Below are positions 8,696-16,950 of a stretch of 64,000 nucleotides of DNA, in pieces; position 1 is the stretch's first letter, and every line of letters begins with the position of its first letter. A model generated the notes under the pieces. The model was given only the letters and a program-made list of their open reading frames with translations. It did not search any database and was not told where the DNA came from. The translations under genes were made by a program, and so were the position numbers. This DNA comes from Roseibium sp. Sym1 (GTDB lineage Bacteria > Pseudomonadota > Alphaproteobacteria > Rhizobiales > Stappiaceae): assembly GCF_027359675.1 (NCBI RefSeq), contig NZ_CP114786.1, forward strand, positions 4,934,501 to 4,998,500. Direction: 5' to 3'.

Positions 8696-9285
8696 TGGGC
8701 ATCTACAATTCCGAACAAATATCCCTTCTCGCATCGGCAAGGGCAAGGATAGCGCGCGCCTGGGAGATCAGATTCGCGTCCGAAACCGTCTATATTTGGA
8801 ACGGCAACGTTGATCGAAAACTGCATGACAACAATACGTATCAAGGTCTGCGAGGACAGTTGACGGCTCCAAGCTTTCCGTTCTCGAACAAGGCGGAAAA
8901 CGACACCGGCCTCTTTCAGATAAACGGTCTGCCTGGTGCGATCGAAGAAATGATTTGGGACGAGAAGGCTGAAGTGATCGGCCGGTATATCATCGAACGA
9001 TTCATGCTGCTGACGGCAGAAGATCTGACCCTCGTCGGCCCAGCTGTTTTGAATCAGATCTACGTCATGCGCGGAATTCAGTCAGTTCAAGAGGGCGCAA
9101 CGACGACCAGCCAGCCGAGTTACACCTTGAACCTGATGGTTGAGAGTTTGTTCAGCCAAAGGTCAGAGGCAGGATTTGGCCGCTATACGGAATCGGACCA
9201 AAAGGGCCGATACCCTTCCGACACTGACAAAATGTTCAATTACGTGCCAATCCTGGCGCGAGGAAAGACGATTCAACTCGTATGA
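8695..9285 (+). CDS. Tail hub-associated protein, 196 aa
   Basis: The ATG overlaps the preceding TAA. The protein starts with a helix (SEQISLLASARARIARAWEI) followed by beta strands that read like baseplate/hub components of phages with DUF2163- or DUF1833-like proteins, for example TYQGLRGQLTAPSF. Synteny (distal tail - this - NlpC-position protein - tip protein) supports a structural role at the tail tip. The exact family is uncertain. Confidence 0.6.
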   Translation: MGIYNSEQISLLASARARIARAWEIRFASETVYIWNGNVDRKLHDNNTYQGLRGQLTAPSFPFSNKAENDTGLFQINGLPGAIEEMIWDEKAEVIGRYIIERFMLLTAEDLTLVGPAVLNQIYVMRGIQSVQEGATTTSQPSYTLNLMVESLFSQRSEAGFGRYTESDQKGRYPSDTDKMFNYVPILARGKTIQLV

Positions 9286-9662
9286 AGTCGCTTGATGAAT
9301 ATTTTCTGACTGCTGCGCCGTGCGACTACATTTCTAATGATTGTTGCGCTTTTCCAGGAGGGTGGGTCTGGGAACAGACAGGTGTTGACCCTGTAGCAGA
9401 GTGGCGCGGCCGGTATTCGTCAGAAGCTGAAGCGATGGTATTTGTCAAGGCCTGCGGAGGCGTGCCGAGTATCATGGACAAAGGCCTGAAAACCGCTGGC
9501 ATGAAGCGCACCTCCACTCCTCAGAATGGTGACGTCGGTTGTGTGGTCGTCGAAGGACAGGCAGTCGGCGCCATCATGAAAGATGGCTACTGGTGGGTGT
9601 TGGGAACGCAAGGGAAGTTTCCGATACCAAATGCCCGCCTACTCAGGGCATGGACTTTCTGA
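9282..9662 (+). CDS. DUF6950-like protein in the NlpC/P60 position
   Basis: 126 residues. The segment SNDCCAFPGGWVWEQTGVDP followed by WRGRYSSEAEA is the signature of the DUF6950 family, often encoded just before the tail tip protein in proteobacterial prophages. The Cys-containing D-C-C-x-F motif resembles the nucleophile region of NlpC/P60 tail peptidases, but no convincing catalytic His follows, so peptidase activity is not claimed. Starts inside the upstream stop (ATGA). Confidence 0.7.
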   Translation: MKSLDEYFLTAAPCDYISNDCCAFPGGWVWEQTGVDPVAEWRGRYSSEAEAMVFVKACGGVPSIMDKGLKTAGMKRTSTPQNGDVGCVVVEGQAVGAIMKDGYWWVLGTQGKFPIPNARLLRAWTF

Positions 9663-9663
9663 G

Positions 9664-11529
9664 ATGCCTCCGGTAATCGCGGCGGTTGCTGCTTTCGCCG
9701 GCGGCCTTTCAGCGGCCGCGGGGTTTGGTGGGGCGCTGTCTCTTGCCGGTTTGGCCGCCGGTGGTTTCTATGGTGCCGGCGCGTCGATCGGCTTCGCAAT
9801 TGGCGGTTTCATCTCAGCCATCGGCGGCATTGGGACAATTATCTCACTTGGTCTCGGCGTCGCTTCACTGGCGCTTGGGCGTTCGTCTCAGCCGGCGGTT
9901 ACGCCAGCTGCCTTACCTTCGTCACAGACGCAGATATCCCGTGCCGCAGTCGGCTACCGAAGGAAAGGTTGGGGAAAGCTCCGAGGTGGAGGGCATCTGC
10001 TATTTCAGTCGGTAAAGAAGGGCACGACGGTATTTGCGGGCCAAAGTGGCAACAACATGACGATGGTTGTCGCTGTAGCCGATGGTCCAATCAGCCAGTT
10101 CACAAACTGGTATATCGACGGCACAGAGGTGACTGTCGACGGAAGTTTGAACGTCACCACCACGAAGTATAGCGGCAAGGCCCAATTCGCCTACAAACTC
10201 GGAAGCGATTCCCAGACTGCGTTCTCCGAATTGACAAGTGAATTTTCCGCAGAAGTCGATAGCGACTGGCGCGGGCTCGGCACCGTCATGATCTTGGCAC
10301 GCTTTCTCTGTGACAAGAACACGTTCAATATGCTCCCGAAGGGGGTCAACACTGAGATCAGCGCGGTCGCGGAATATTCTACAATCTATGATCCACGAAT
10401 TTCTATGGATGCATATTCCGCGAACGCAGCCCTGGTTATTCGCGATCAGTTGACTGCAAGTGCCCTGGAGAATGGGCACGGCATACCCACCGAGTTCATT
10501 GACGACGATGATGCTACCTACGGCTTTAAAGCCGCGGCGGATACGTGCGATCTCGTGGTTGCGGGCCCGGAGGCTACGACAAGGGCTAAGTGGGAACTTC
10601 ACGGTTGGAATAACTATGGCGAAGCTCCGTCGGCGACGCTGATTAGGATGTTTGACGCCTGCAACGGCAGGCTGGTTCTTACTTCAAATGGGAAAATAGG
10701 GATTTCAGTCGGTGGCTGGGTTGAGCCGACAGTCACTCTCACAGGTGACCACATCACGCGCATCAAACGTACGGAGGGTAAGTACGAGTCCGAACAGGCG
10801 ACCGTAATAAAAAGTCAATACCTTTCTCCGGCGCACGGTTATATTGAACAAGATGCAAAAGAATATGAACACGAAAACTTTTCGAGTTTTGGTAGAAAGG
10901 TAAAGTCGGTTGATTTTATAATGTCCGCCAACCATGGGCAGTGCAGACACTTACAGAAAATCGCGGCGAATAGAATAAATACAGGAACAAGCCTGGAAGT
11001 TTCTACTAACATCTATGGACTGTCCGTCCTTGGTGAGCGTTTTATCAAAATCAATTACGGCGATATCAATACGAGCTTTGAGATCGTCAGCGACCCAGAA
11101 CTGATCTTGGATAGAAATGGTGTCGTGAACGGAGTTGAATTTGCGGTCATCGCACTCACTGAAAGTGACGTTTCCTATGACGAGGAAACGGAAGGCGTAA
11201 CCCCGCCAGAGGTGCAGCCCGATCCAGATAATGATTTAACGCCTGATGCGCCGACGCTGAGTGTCACCATAAGCGGCACCACGGCATCCTGCGTGATTAC
11301 CGATCAGTCAGACGCAAATTACCATTTCATTCGGTACCGCGTTGTCGAAGGCGCAAGTCCGGACGATGACGGAAATTATGCATACGCCAGCATGGAGCCT
11401 GGCGTCTCCGCTACAGACATCGCTCTGATGGCGGGAACGACATACGAGTTCCAGGTCAAAGCAGTGACCGGCTCCGGGTTGGAGTCGCCCTACGAGCCTA
11501 GTCCGGCCCTGCAGCGCACAACTAGTTAA
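9664..11529 (+). CDS. Tail tip / host-specificity protein (gpJ-like)
   Basis: 621 residues from ATG 9664, one base after the upstream TGA; an earlier in-frame start at 9583 lies inside the previous gene. Residues 1-75 are hydrophobic and Gly/Ala-rich, as in many tail tip proteins. The centre is beta-rich with a WGKLRGGGHLLFQSV segment. The last 100 residues resemble an fn3-type domain (ATSCVITDQSD, then TTYEFQVKAVTGSGLES). gpJ-like proteins close the tail tip and contact the receptor. A terminator follows. Confidence 0.8.
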   Translation: MPPVIAAVAAFAGGLSAAAGFGGALSLAGLAAGGFYGAGASIGFAIGGFISAIGGIGTIISLGLGVASLALGRSSQPAVTPAALPSSQTQISRAAVGYRRKGWGKLRGGGHLLFQSVKKGTTVFAGQSGNNMTMVVAVADGPISQFTNWYIDGTEVTVDGSLNVTTTKYSGKAQFAYKLGSDSQTAFSELTSEFSAEVDSDWRGLGTVMILARFLCDKNTFNMLPKGVNTEISAVAEYSTIYDPRISMDAYSANAALVIRDQLTASALENGHGIPTEFIDDDDATYGFKAAADTCDLVVAGPEATTRAKWELHGWNNYGEAPSATLIRMFDACNGRLVLTSNGKIGISVGGWVEPTVTLTGDHITRIKRTEGKYESEQATVIKSQYLSPAHGYIEQDAKEYEHENFSSFGRKVKSVDFIMSANHGQCRHLQKIAANRINTGTSLEVSTNIYGLSVLGERFIKINYGDINTSFEIVSDPELILDRNGVVNGVEFAVIALTESDVSYDEETEGVTPPEVQPDPDNDLTPDAPTLSVTISGTTASCVITDQSDANYHFIRYRVVEGASPDDDGNYAYASMEPGVSATDIALMAGTTYEFQVKAVTGSGLESPYEPSPALQRTTS

Positions 11530-11548
11530 ACAACTTCAGTACGAATTC

Positions 11549-11573
11549 AAAGCCGCCTTGTGCGGCTTTTTTT
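11549..11573 (+). terminator. Rho-independent terminator before fibre gene
   Basis: Stem of 7-8 base pairs (AAGCCGC with GCGGCTT), five-base loop, then a run of seven T residues. It separates the tip gene from the fibre gene, so the fibre may have its own promoter or be expressed by read-through. Confidence 0.8.
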
Positions 11574-11586
11574 GTTGGGAAAACGC

Positions 11587-14058
11587 ATGTCACTCGATAT
11601 CGACGTCATCCTACGAGATAACGCTGTTATTGGCGTCTCAGGCACCGAGCATAAGCCGATCAAGAGCCAATTGCGGCAGTATTTGAAGTCGGTATCCCGC
11701 ATTGCCGCCAGCAACGCCGTTCATGTCAGAACGCTCGCCGAATTGCAGGGTAAGACGGGTGTAGCTGACGACACTGGCGGCTTTGTGTGGGGTGACAGCA
11801 CGGACAGCAATAACGGTGTTTACAGGTACGATGCGACAGGTTCACCCGATGGATGGGATCGACTAGCAGGATTGCCACACACTGCGGCCGTTCTCACCAA
11901 CGTCAGCGGTTCAGCAAACGCCATCACGGCCGACACTGAAGTCGGCGTCGACCCGGCAGAGGTCAAAATTCTCATTCTGGGCGATCCGCCTGGAACAAAT
12001 ACCAGTACGACGGTTACCATCGCGCTGAACAGCGGTGATGCCGAAAACATCAAATCTGCGTCCGGCACTGACCTTGCCGTAGGCGATATCGTCGACGGTG
12101 TCGGAACACTACTTTTCAGATCAGGTTCTGAGTGGCGTCAGTTAGTCAGTTCGAGCACGACCGCGACGATCGACTATCAAGGTGTGTGGGATAGTGGAAC
12201 CACCTACACGTTGGCTCAGTTCGTCACGAGTTCGAACAAGTTATATTACAACACATCGGTAAGTTCACTGAACGAACAGCCTGGGACGCTGAGTCCGGAT
12301 CCATGGCTATTGGTGTTCGACCTATCGACGACGCTAGAGGGTTGGGCTGCTTCGTTGAGTGGCGCGACATCGCTTTTCGTCTTCGAAGGAACCTCGGGTG
12401 GCGTCATCAGGGCATCTGGCGCTGCCGATTCCTACTCGCTGACCATCGGTGCAGATTCTACGCCGACAACCAATGTGTCGCCGCAATTCAACATCTACGG
12501 GAAGGGTCACGCGAGTTGGCCCGGAGAAGCATTCTTCACAGCCGTTACGGCTACAATCACTGGTAAGAGCCGGCCCGGTAATATTAATTTGGAAAGCCAA
12601 GTTGCGATCAGACGCTTCTTGATGGTGGGTGTCCGTACCAGCCTGACGCTTGGCTCAGGCTGGGACGCCAATGATGTGCCGGCTGCCGATGCGCCACTGC
12701 ATGTCTTTACGCCGACTGGTTCGCTTGGTACAGACCCACAGATCACCAGCGTTGGCGCCAATGCTACCTACAATCCCACGGCTGTCTTCGAGGCGAATGT
12801 CTCCGGCGGTGGACAGGCGTCGAACCAGTACATTGTTGGCACCAATGGGGTGTTCCACAATATCCACGGTAATCCTGGGAACAGCGTTCGCTGGATTGAT
12901 ACCTATGATCACCAGAACGGTGTCGTAAAATACCTTTCTGGAAGCAACCAACGGTTTGCCTACAATAACAACGACGTTTATATCGGCGCGAAAGTAGCGC
13001 AGGATCTAACGTCTGTTGGTGCCGAATTCCGCGGCGATGCTGGGCAGTTGAGCATAACTGCAGATGGTACCCATTGCCTTCATCTGAATCGTCTTACTGA
13101 TGATGGCTCGATCGCTACCTTCGCCCAAGCAAACACCACTGAGGGAAGTATCTCCATCAGTGGCACCAGCGTCTTCTACAATGCCTTCCATGCAGCTCAC
13201 TGGTCGCAACTTTCAGACCGGTCAAAACCTGACATTCCTTTCGGCACCGTCTGCGATACTATCGATGAACTTTGCGAGTGGCGCGGCCTGGAGTTTCTAG
13301 ACCCGGTAACCGGCGAAAAGATTGTAACAGAAGAGTTTTCTGACAAGTTGGACCTGTTTGCGTTTGAGCTCGACAGTGAAATTGAAATCGAGGTCTCAAG
13401 GACTGTAAAGATCGAAGTAGAACACATCAGGTACGAAACAAAACAGGTGCTAGGACCTGAATACGAAGTTATTGGGTACGAGCACGAAGAAATAAACGGC
13501 AAGATTGTTCGAAAAAAAGTAATAAAACTCGCAAGGGACCCTGTCATTGAGGAGTTGCCGTTGATTGATGAGGATGGAAATCCCATCATGAAAGACGTCC
13601 TCAACGAGGAAGGTGAAGTGATCTCCCGTGTTCCAGATGTCGTGACGCGTGAGAAAACGGAGACCGTCGAAATAAAAGAAAAGACAGTTGAGGATCAACC
13701 CAGGACCTTCAAAATAGATGCGAAGGTGGTTCTGATTGATAACAATCGCCTGGTGAAATTTGAGATCTCGAAAAAGGCCGGATCTCGAAGAGTTTATGGC
13801 ACTTTTGTCGGGTGGGATAAGCCGAATACACCATTCGACGTTGACGCTTCTATTAGCTGTCTTGGCGCCGGTTTTTGCCGAATCGACAAGAATGTAACGG
13901 TGAAAGGTGGCGACCTCTTGGAAAGTGCCGGCAACGGCTGCGCGCGGTTGCACCGCCCAGGTCGAGGAAGCCCAATGGGGAAAGTCAATGCCAACATCAG
14001 GGTCATGACGCACGATGATGGATCCTATGTCGTGCCTATGGAGCACGTGCGTAGCTAG
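11587..14058 (+). CDS. Tail fibre/spike with C-terminal chaperone-like region, 823 aa
   Basis: ATG 11587 follows GGGA after the terminator; an in-frame start at 11560 lies inside the terminator stem. The N terminus (about residues 1-45) looks like a virion attachment segment. The middle is a Gly/Ser/Thr/Asn-rich beta region typical of fibre shafts. Near residue 540 the sequence HWSQLSDRSKPDIPFG begins a terminal module. It ends with GGDLLESAGNGCARL and MGKVNANI, resembling intramolecular chaperone/autoprocessing ends such as Peptidase_G2. A highly charged insert of about 120 residues interrupts this module. Cleavage is inference only. Confidence 0.8.
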   Translation: MSLDIDVILRDNAVIGVSGTEHKPIKSQLRQYLKSVSRIAASNAVHVRTLAELQGKTGVADDTGGFVWGDSTDSNNGVYRYDATGSPDGWDRLAGLPHTAAVLTNVSGSANAITADTEVGVDPAEVKILILGDPPGTNTSTTVTIALNSGDAENIKSASGTDLAVGDIVDGVGTLLFRSGSEWRQLVSSSTTATIDYQGVWDSGTTYTLAQFVTSSNKLYYNTSVSSLNEQPGTLSPDPWLLVFDLSTTLEGWAASLSGATSLFVFEGTSGGVIRASGAADSYSLTIGADSTPTTNVSPQFNIYGKGHASWPGEAFFTAVTATITGKSRPGNINLESQVAIRRFLMVGVRTSLTLGSGWDANDVPAADAPLHVFTPTGSLGTDPQITSVGANATYNPTAVFEANVSGGGQASNQYIVGTNGVFHNIHGNPGNSVRWIDTYDHQNGVVKYLSGSNQRFAYNNNDVYIGAKVAQDLTSVGAEFRGDAGQLSITADGTHCLHLNRLTDDGSIATFAQANTTEGSISISGTSVFYNAFHAAHWSQLSDRSKPDIPFGTVCDTIDELCEWRGLEFLDPVTGEKIVTEEFSDKLDLFAFELDSEIEIEVSRTVKIEVEHIRYETKQVLGPEYEVIGYEHEEINGKIVRKKVIKLARDPVIEELPLIDEDGNPIMKDVLNEEGEVISRVPDVVTREKTETVEIKEKTVEDQPRTFKIDAKVVLIDNNRLVKFEISKKAGSRRVYGTFVGWDKPNTPFDVDASISCLGAGFCRIDKNVTVKGGDLLESAGNGCARLHRPGRGSPMGKVNANIRVMTHDDGSYVVPMEHVRS

Positions 14059-14105
14059 AGACCGTGACGCTCCCACTGACACATAGTCGGTAGAGAAAGT
14101 TCATC

Positions 14106-14127
14106 GCCCGGATTTCAGGGCTTTTTT
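14106..14127 (+). terminator. Possible weak terminator after fibre gene
   Basis: Four-base-pair GCCC/GGGC stem with an eight-base loop followed by six T residues. The T run is good but the stem is short, so efficiency is doubtful. Confidence 0.4.
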
Positions 14128-14170
14128 GTCACTTAAAAATCAGACGGCACATGTGCCGGAAGGTGAAACC

Positions 14171-15073
14171 ATGCCAAGTTTGAGCAGGGAAGGAACGTCG
14201 TTTGTCTTGGATCATGAAGGCTGTCCGCTGAAGGCGTATCGCTGCCCCGCGGGCGTGATAACGATCGGTCCAGGCTTCACCATGCGGTCCAAGGTTTTTG
14301 CGGCATGGTGGCGCGCAAAATATGGGCGCGGGCTTCGTCTTGGCGACACAATAAGCAGAACTGACGTCGATGTGCTCCTTCCGAAGGTCTTCAACGACGA
14401 ATACGGTGCGGCCGTCAACGCTAAAATCGGTACCACAGTCCAGCACGAATACGACGGCTCGGGCTCGATGGCTTACAACTGCGGTACCGGTGCGCTTAAC
14501 TGGACCTGGGCGAAACTTCTGAAAGCCCGCGATGTGCCCGGTGCGGCCAAGCGGCTACGCACAACCGCCGTGACCGCTAATGGGCGCCGCTTGGCCGGTC
14601 TCGTGCGACGTCGGCGGGAAGAAGCGGAATTGATCGAACATGGCAATTACGGTCAAATCAGGTCGGTTCCATCATCTGTGTCCAGCCGCACCGATGAGGT
14701 GATGCAATATCAGAAGCAACTGTCCGCGCTGGGTTACGAACTCGTCGTCGATGGCGTCGCCGGTAAGAATACAATCAAAGCGGTGAAAAGCTTCCAGCGC
14801 AACAATGATCTAACGGTCGACGGGATTGTCGGTCCCGCTACCCGGGCGGCGCTCATCAGAGCACTGGATACCAAGCGCGGGAAACAGGCTGCAGCAGCCG
14901 CTCCAACGGCTGCTGGAGGCATGGGAGCTGGATCGACCGACGCAGCGGTCCAGTCAGGTGATTTTCTTCTCAGTGTGGCTCTATGGGGCGGTGGGGCGCT
15001 GCTGGCAGTCGGCATCATCTTCCTCATTTTGCGCTACCGCGGTGTGATTACCGGAAAGCGCGTTCCAACCTAA
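14171..15073 (+). CDS. Endolysin: GH24 lysozyme + peptidoglycan-binding domain + C-terminal TM
   Basis: 300 residues from ATG 14171, preceded by GGAAGGTG; an in-frame TTG at 14126 lies in the terminator. Residues about 1-155 are a T4-type/RrrD-like muramidase: VLDHEGCPLKAYRCPAGVIT carries the catalytic Glu and the following TIGPGFT the conserved Thr. Residues about 175-240 are a PG_binding_1 repeat (YQKQLSALGYE, GPATRAAL). Residues about 270-295 form a single hydrophobic span followed by RYRG. GH24 enzymes cleave the MurNAc-GlcNAc bond. A C-terminal membrane anchor is unusual for this family. Confidence 0.88.
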   Translation: MPSLSREGTSFVLDHEGCPLKAYRCPAGVITIGPGFTMRSKVFAAWWRAKYGRGLRLGDTISRTDVDVLLPKVFNDEYGAAVNAKIGTTVQHEYDGSGSMAYNCGTGALNWTWAKLLKARDVPGAAKRLRTTAVTANGRRLAGLVRRRREEAELIEHGNYGQIRSVPSSVSSRTDEVMQYQKQLSALGYELVVDGVAGKNTIKAVKSFQRNNDLTVDGIVGPATRAALIRALDTKRGKQAAAAAPTAAGGMGAGSTDAAVQSGDFLLSVALWGGGALLAVGIIFLILRYRGVITGKRVPT

Positions 15074-15082
15074 GGAAACATC

Positions 15083-15286
15083 ATGTCTGGATGGAAAACA
15101 GTCCTCTTCAACGGCGGTCTTGGAATCGTTGCGCTCATCGCCGAACTGTTGAACTATTTGAGCGTCTTCAACTGGCGTGAAGTTCTGCCGCCGGAATATG
15201 CGCCCGGTGTGATCCTGGGCATCGGCGTGGCCAACATCGTGCTTAGGCATGTCACTACCGGCCCGGCTGGTTGGAGGCAGAAATAA
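15083..15286 (+). CDS. Small membrane protein of lysis cassette (holin candidate), 67 aa
   Basis: Begins 9 bases after the endolysin stop. It has one clear hydrophobic segment (FNGGLGIVALIAELLNYLSV) and a second, weaker one (YAPGVILGIGVANIVL), with a basic C terminus (RHVTTGPAGWRQK). Size, position and topology suit a holin, antiholin or endolysin-release protein. TAA overlaps the next ATG. Confidence 0.65.
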   Translation: MSGWKTVLFNGGLGIVALIAELLNYLSVFNWREVLPPEYAPGVILGIGVANIVLRHVTTGPAGWRQK

Positions 15287-15771
15287 TGGGGCCTCTCGCT
15301 TTTGTTGGGCCCGTCGTAGGACTGGTGGCGAAGGTTGTCACAGGCGGCGGCTTCATGGGGAGTGTCAAGGACATCATCAATGCCGTCGCTAAAGGTGAAA
15401 TGACGGCCGCAGAGGCAGAAGCAAAAGCAGATGCTGCGTGGTCCCAGGCCCAAGCACAGATCGCGGAATCGCTTGCAACGGCGGCGAGCGATATATTTGG
15501 CGAAGCCCAGCAGACCATTCGGGCTAGTTTTCAGTCTAGTGACCCAATGGTGCGCAAGGCATGGGCATATGTTGTTTGGTCGCAAACGACGGTGCTCCTC
15601 TGGTATCAGGTCGGCCTTCCGGTCTATGTGAAGATCTTCGGCGGTTCGTTTCCGCGGACCGGTGACGATCTTCTGCAGTGGGCCTATGCCCTCGTGGGAG
15701 GCGCACTTGGCATTGGCATGATCGGCGGTGCCAAGGATGCAGTTGCCGGCATGTTCAAATCCCGGCGTTAG
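15286..15771 (+). CDS. 3TM holin, gene-transfer-agent release type
   Basis: 161 residues. An N-terminal hydrophobic segment (PLAFVGPVVGLVAKVV) is followed by an Ala/Glu-rich amphipathic helix, then two C-terminal membrane segments (YVVWSQTTVLLWYQVGLPVY and YALVGGALGIGMIGG). This is the layout of the GTA_holin_3TM family, which releases GTA particles and phages in Alphaproteobacteria by opening the inner membrane to the endolysin. Start at 15286 chosen because it overlaps the preceding stop. Confidence 0.8.
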   Translation: MGPLAFVGPVVGLVAKVVTGGGFMGSVKDIINAVAKGEMTAAEAEAKADAAWSQAQAQIAESLATAASDIFGEAQQTIRASFQSSDPMVRKAWAYVVWSQTTVLLWYQVGLPVYVKIFGGSFPRTGDDLLQWAYALVGGALGIGMIGGAKDAVAGMFKSRR

Positions 15772-15805
15772 CTGGAAAATTTCAAATAAAAATTGGGGTA
15801 GAGCC

Positions 15806-16117
15806 ATGGAAGTACCAACCTGGCTGTTTTCGACGCTTATCGGCGTTGGCGGTTTTCTTGTTGCGCTGATTGGTGGAGTAATTGTGCGTGACCGCCAGAT
15901 CTTCAGATCGATGCGAGCCGGTGATGACCGATTGCACGAGCGTATCAACGAAGTGCGCGATCAGTATGTCAGACGGTCAGATCTGGATAGCCACATTGTC
16001 CGTCTGGACCAGTCCATGGACCGGGTAAGCACCGAGCTCAGAGAGCATCGAAAAGAGTTGAATCAGCGCCTCGACGCAGTGGTTGCACTGTTAACAAAAA
16101 GCCTTCACAGACCGTAA
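15806..16117 (+). CDS. Membrane-anchored coiled-coil protein of lysis cassette
   Basis: 103 residues from ATG 15806, preceded by GGGGTAGAG. One N-terminal membrane span (TWLFSTLIGVGGFLVALIGG) followed by about 75 residues of charged coiled coil (LDQSMDRVSTELREHRKELN). Last gene of the late operon, directly before its terminator. The topology could suit an i-spanin-like or BhlA-like role; neither is proven and no partner outer-membrane spanin was seen. Confidence 0.65.
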   Translation: MEVPTWLFSTLIGVGGFLVALIGGVIVRDRQIFRSMRAGDDRLHERINEVRDQYVRRSDLDSHIVRLDQSMDRVSTELREHRKELNQRLDAVVALLTKSLHRP

Positions 16118-16143
16118 GAAAAGCAATGTTGATGCCATGGCAA

Positions 16144-16179
16144 TGGGCGATCGCTACAGCGGTCGCCCAATATTTTTTT
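16144..16179 (+). terminator. Strong terminator of the late operon
   Basis: Eleven-base-pair stem (16144-16154 with 16159-16169, one T-G pair), loop TACA, then AATATTTTTTT. It marks the end of the head-tail-lysis transcription unit. Confidence 0.9.
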
Positions 16180-16422
16180 GTCTCGCTCGTTAAAGAGCAG
16201 TGCAACATTTTCAAGTTGATAATACCGCCGGAGAACAATCTCGGTTCGACTGTAGCGGATGCACGCGCGGATCTCAGACCCAGGTTGGCAAAGAAATCGC
16301 ATATGGTGGTGCGGGCCGGCCAAAAGCGTGACAACATAAGCTTGGACAGATAGTTACATTTTATGCGTTGTCTTTGTCGTGTTTTGCATTAATTTGCAAT
16401 CAACACTGATGGAGAACGGATA
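16180..16422. other. Intergenic region upstream of dNMP kinase
   Basis: No credible gene. It separates the late operon terminator from the first gene of the next block. The last 60 bases are AT-rich with two TGC-TT-type words (16363-16369 and 16382-16388) and end in GGAGAACGGATA just before the kinase start, so a promoter is likely here. Confidence 0.45.
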
Positions 16423-16950
16423 ATGATTGTTGGTCTTTCTGGTCGTATGGGAGCAGGCAAGTCGACCGTTGCTGGTTTTCTCGTCGATGAATGCGGATTT
16501 ACCCGCCATTCCATGGCCAGCCCTCTGAAGTCGATGTTACGCTGCTTGGGTTTGGATGACCGCCATCTATACGGAGACATGAAAACCACGCCTTGCGACG
16601 TTCTCGGCGGTCGCACGCCGCGGTATGCCATGCAGACGCTCGGAACGGAGTGGGGTCGAAAAATGATTGACCCTGATCTCTGGATGAACGCGTGGCGCTT
16701 TACACTGCCAGAAGGCGATGTCGTTTGTGACGACATTCGTTTCCCCAATGAAGTTGCGACGATAAGAAGTCTTGGTGGTATTCTTATCAGGATCGACCGA
16801 TCTGCACTTGAGGTGAGCTCACACGAGTCTGAGACACATGTTTTTGACGTAGATCACGTGTTGGAGAATGATGGCAGCATCGAACAAATAAATGAAAAAG
16901 TTTACCATCTAGTCTTGCGCCATCTTTGCCTGCCGGTGACTGGATCCTAA
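16423..16950 (+). CDS. Deoxynucleoside monophosphate kinase (phage type)
   Basis: 175 residues with an N-terminal Walker A loop GRMGAGKST (residues 7-15) and, later, DDIRFPNEV, the signature of phage dNMP kinases related to T4 gene 1. The family phosphorylates dNMPs to dNDPs, supplying precursors for phage replication. RBS GGAGAACGG before ATG. It is single on the + strand and converges on the DHH gene, overlapping it by four bases at the 3' ends. Confidence 0.85.
   Translation: MIVGLSGRMGAGKSTVAGFLVDECGFTRHSMASPLKSMLRCLGLDDRHLYGDMKTTPCDVLGGRTPRYAMQTLGTEWGRKMIDPDLWMNAWRFTLPEGDVVCDDIRFPNEVATIRSLGGILIRIDRSALEVSSHESETHVFDVDHVLENDGSIEQINEKVYHLVLRHLCLPVTGS

Noticed and set aside
1-16117. Interpretation of the late module as a gene transfer agent
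   Set aside because: The 3TM holin is GTA-like, but the adaptor fusion, long tape measure, large fibre and the adjoining early genes and att site fit a normal prophage.
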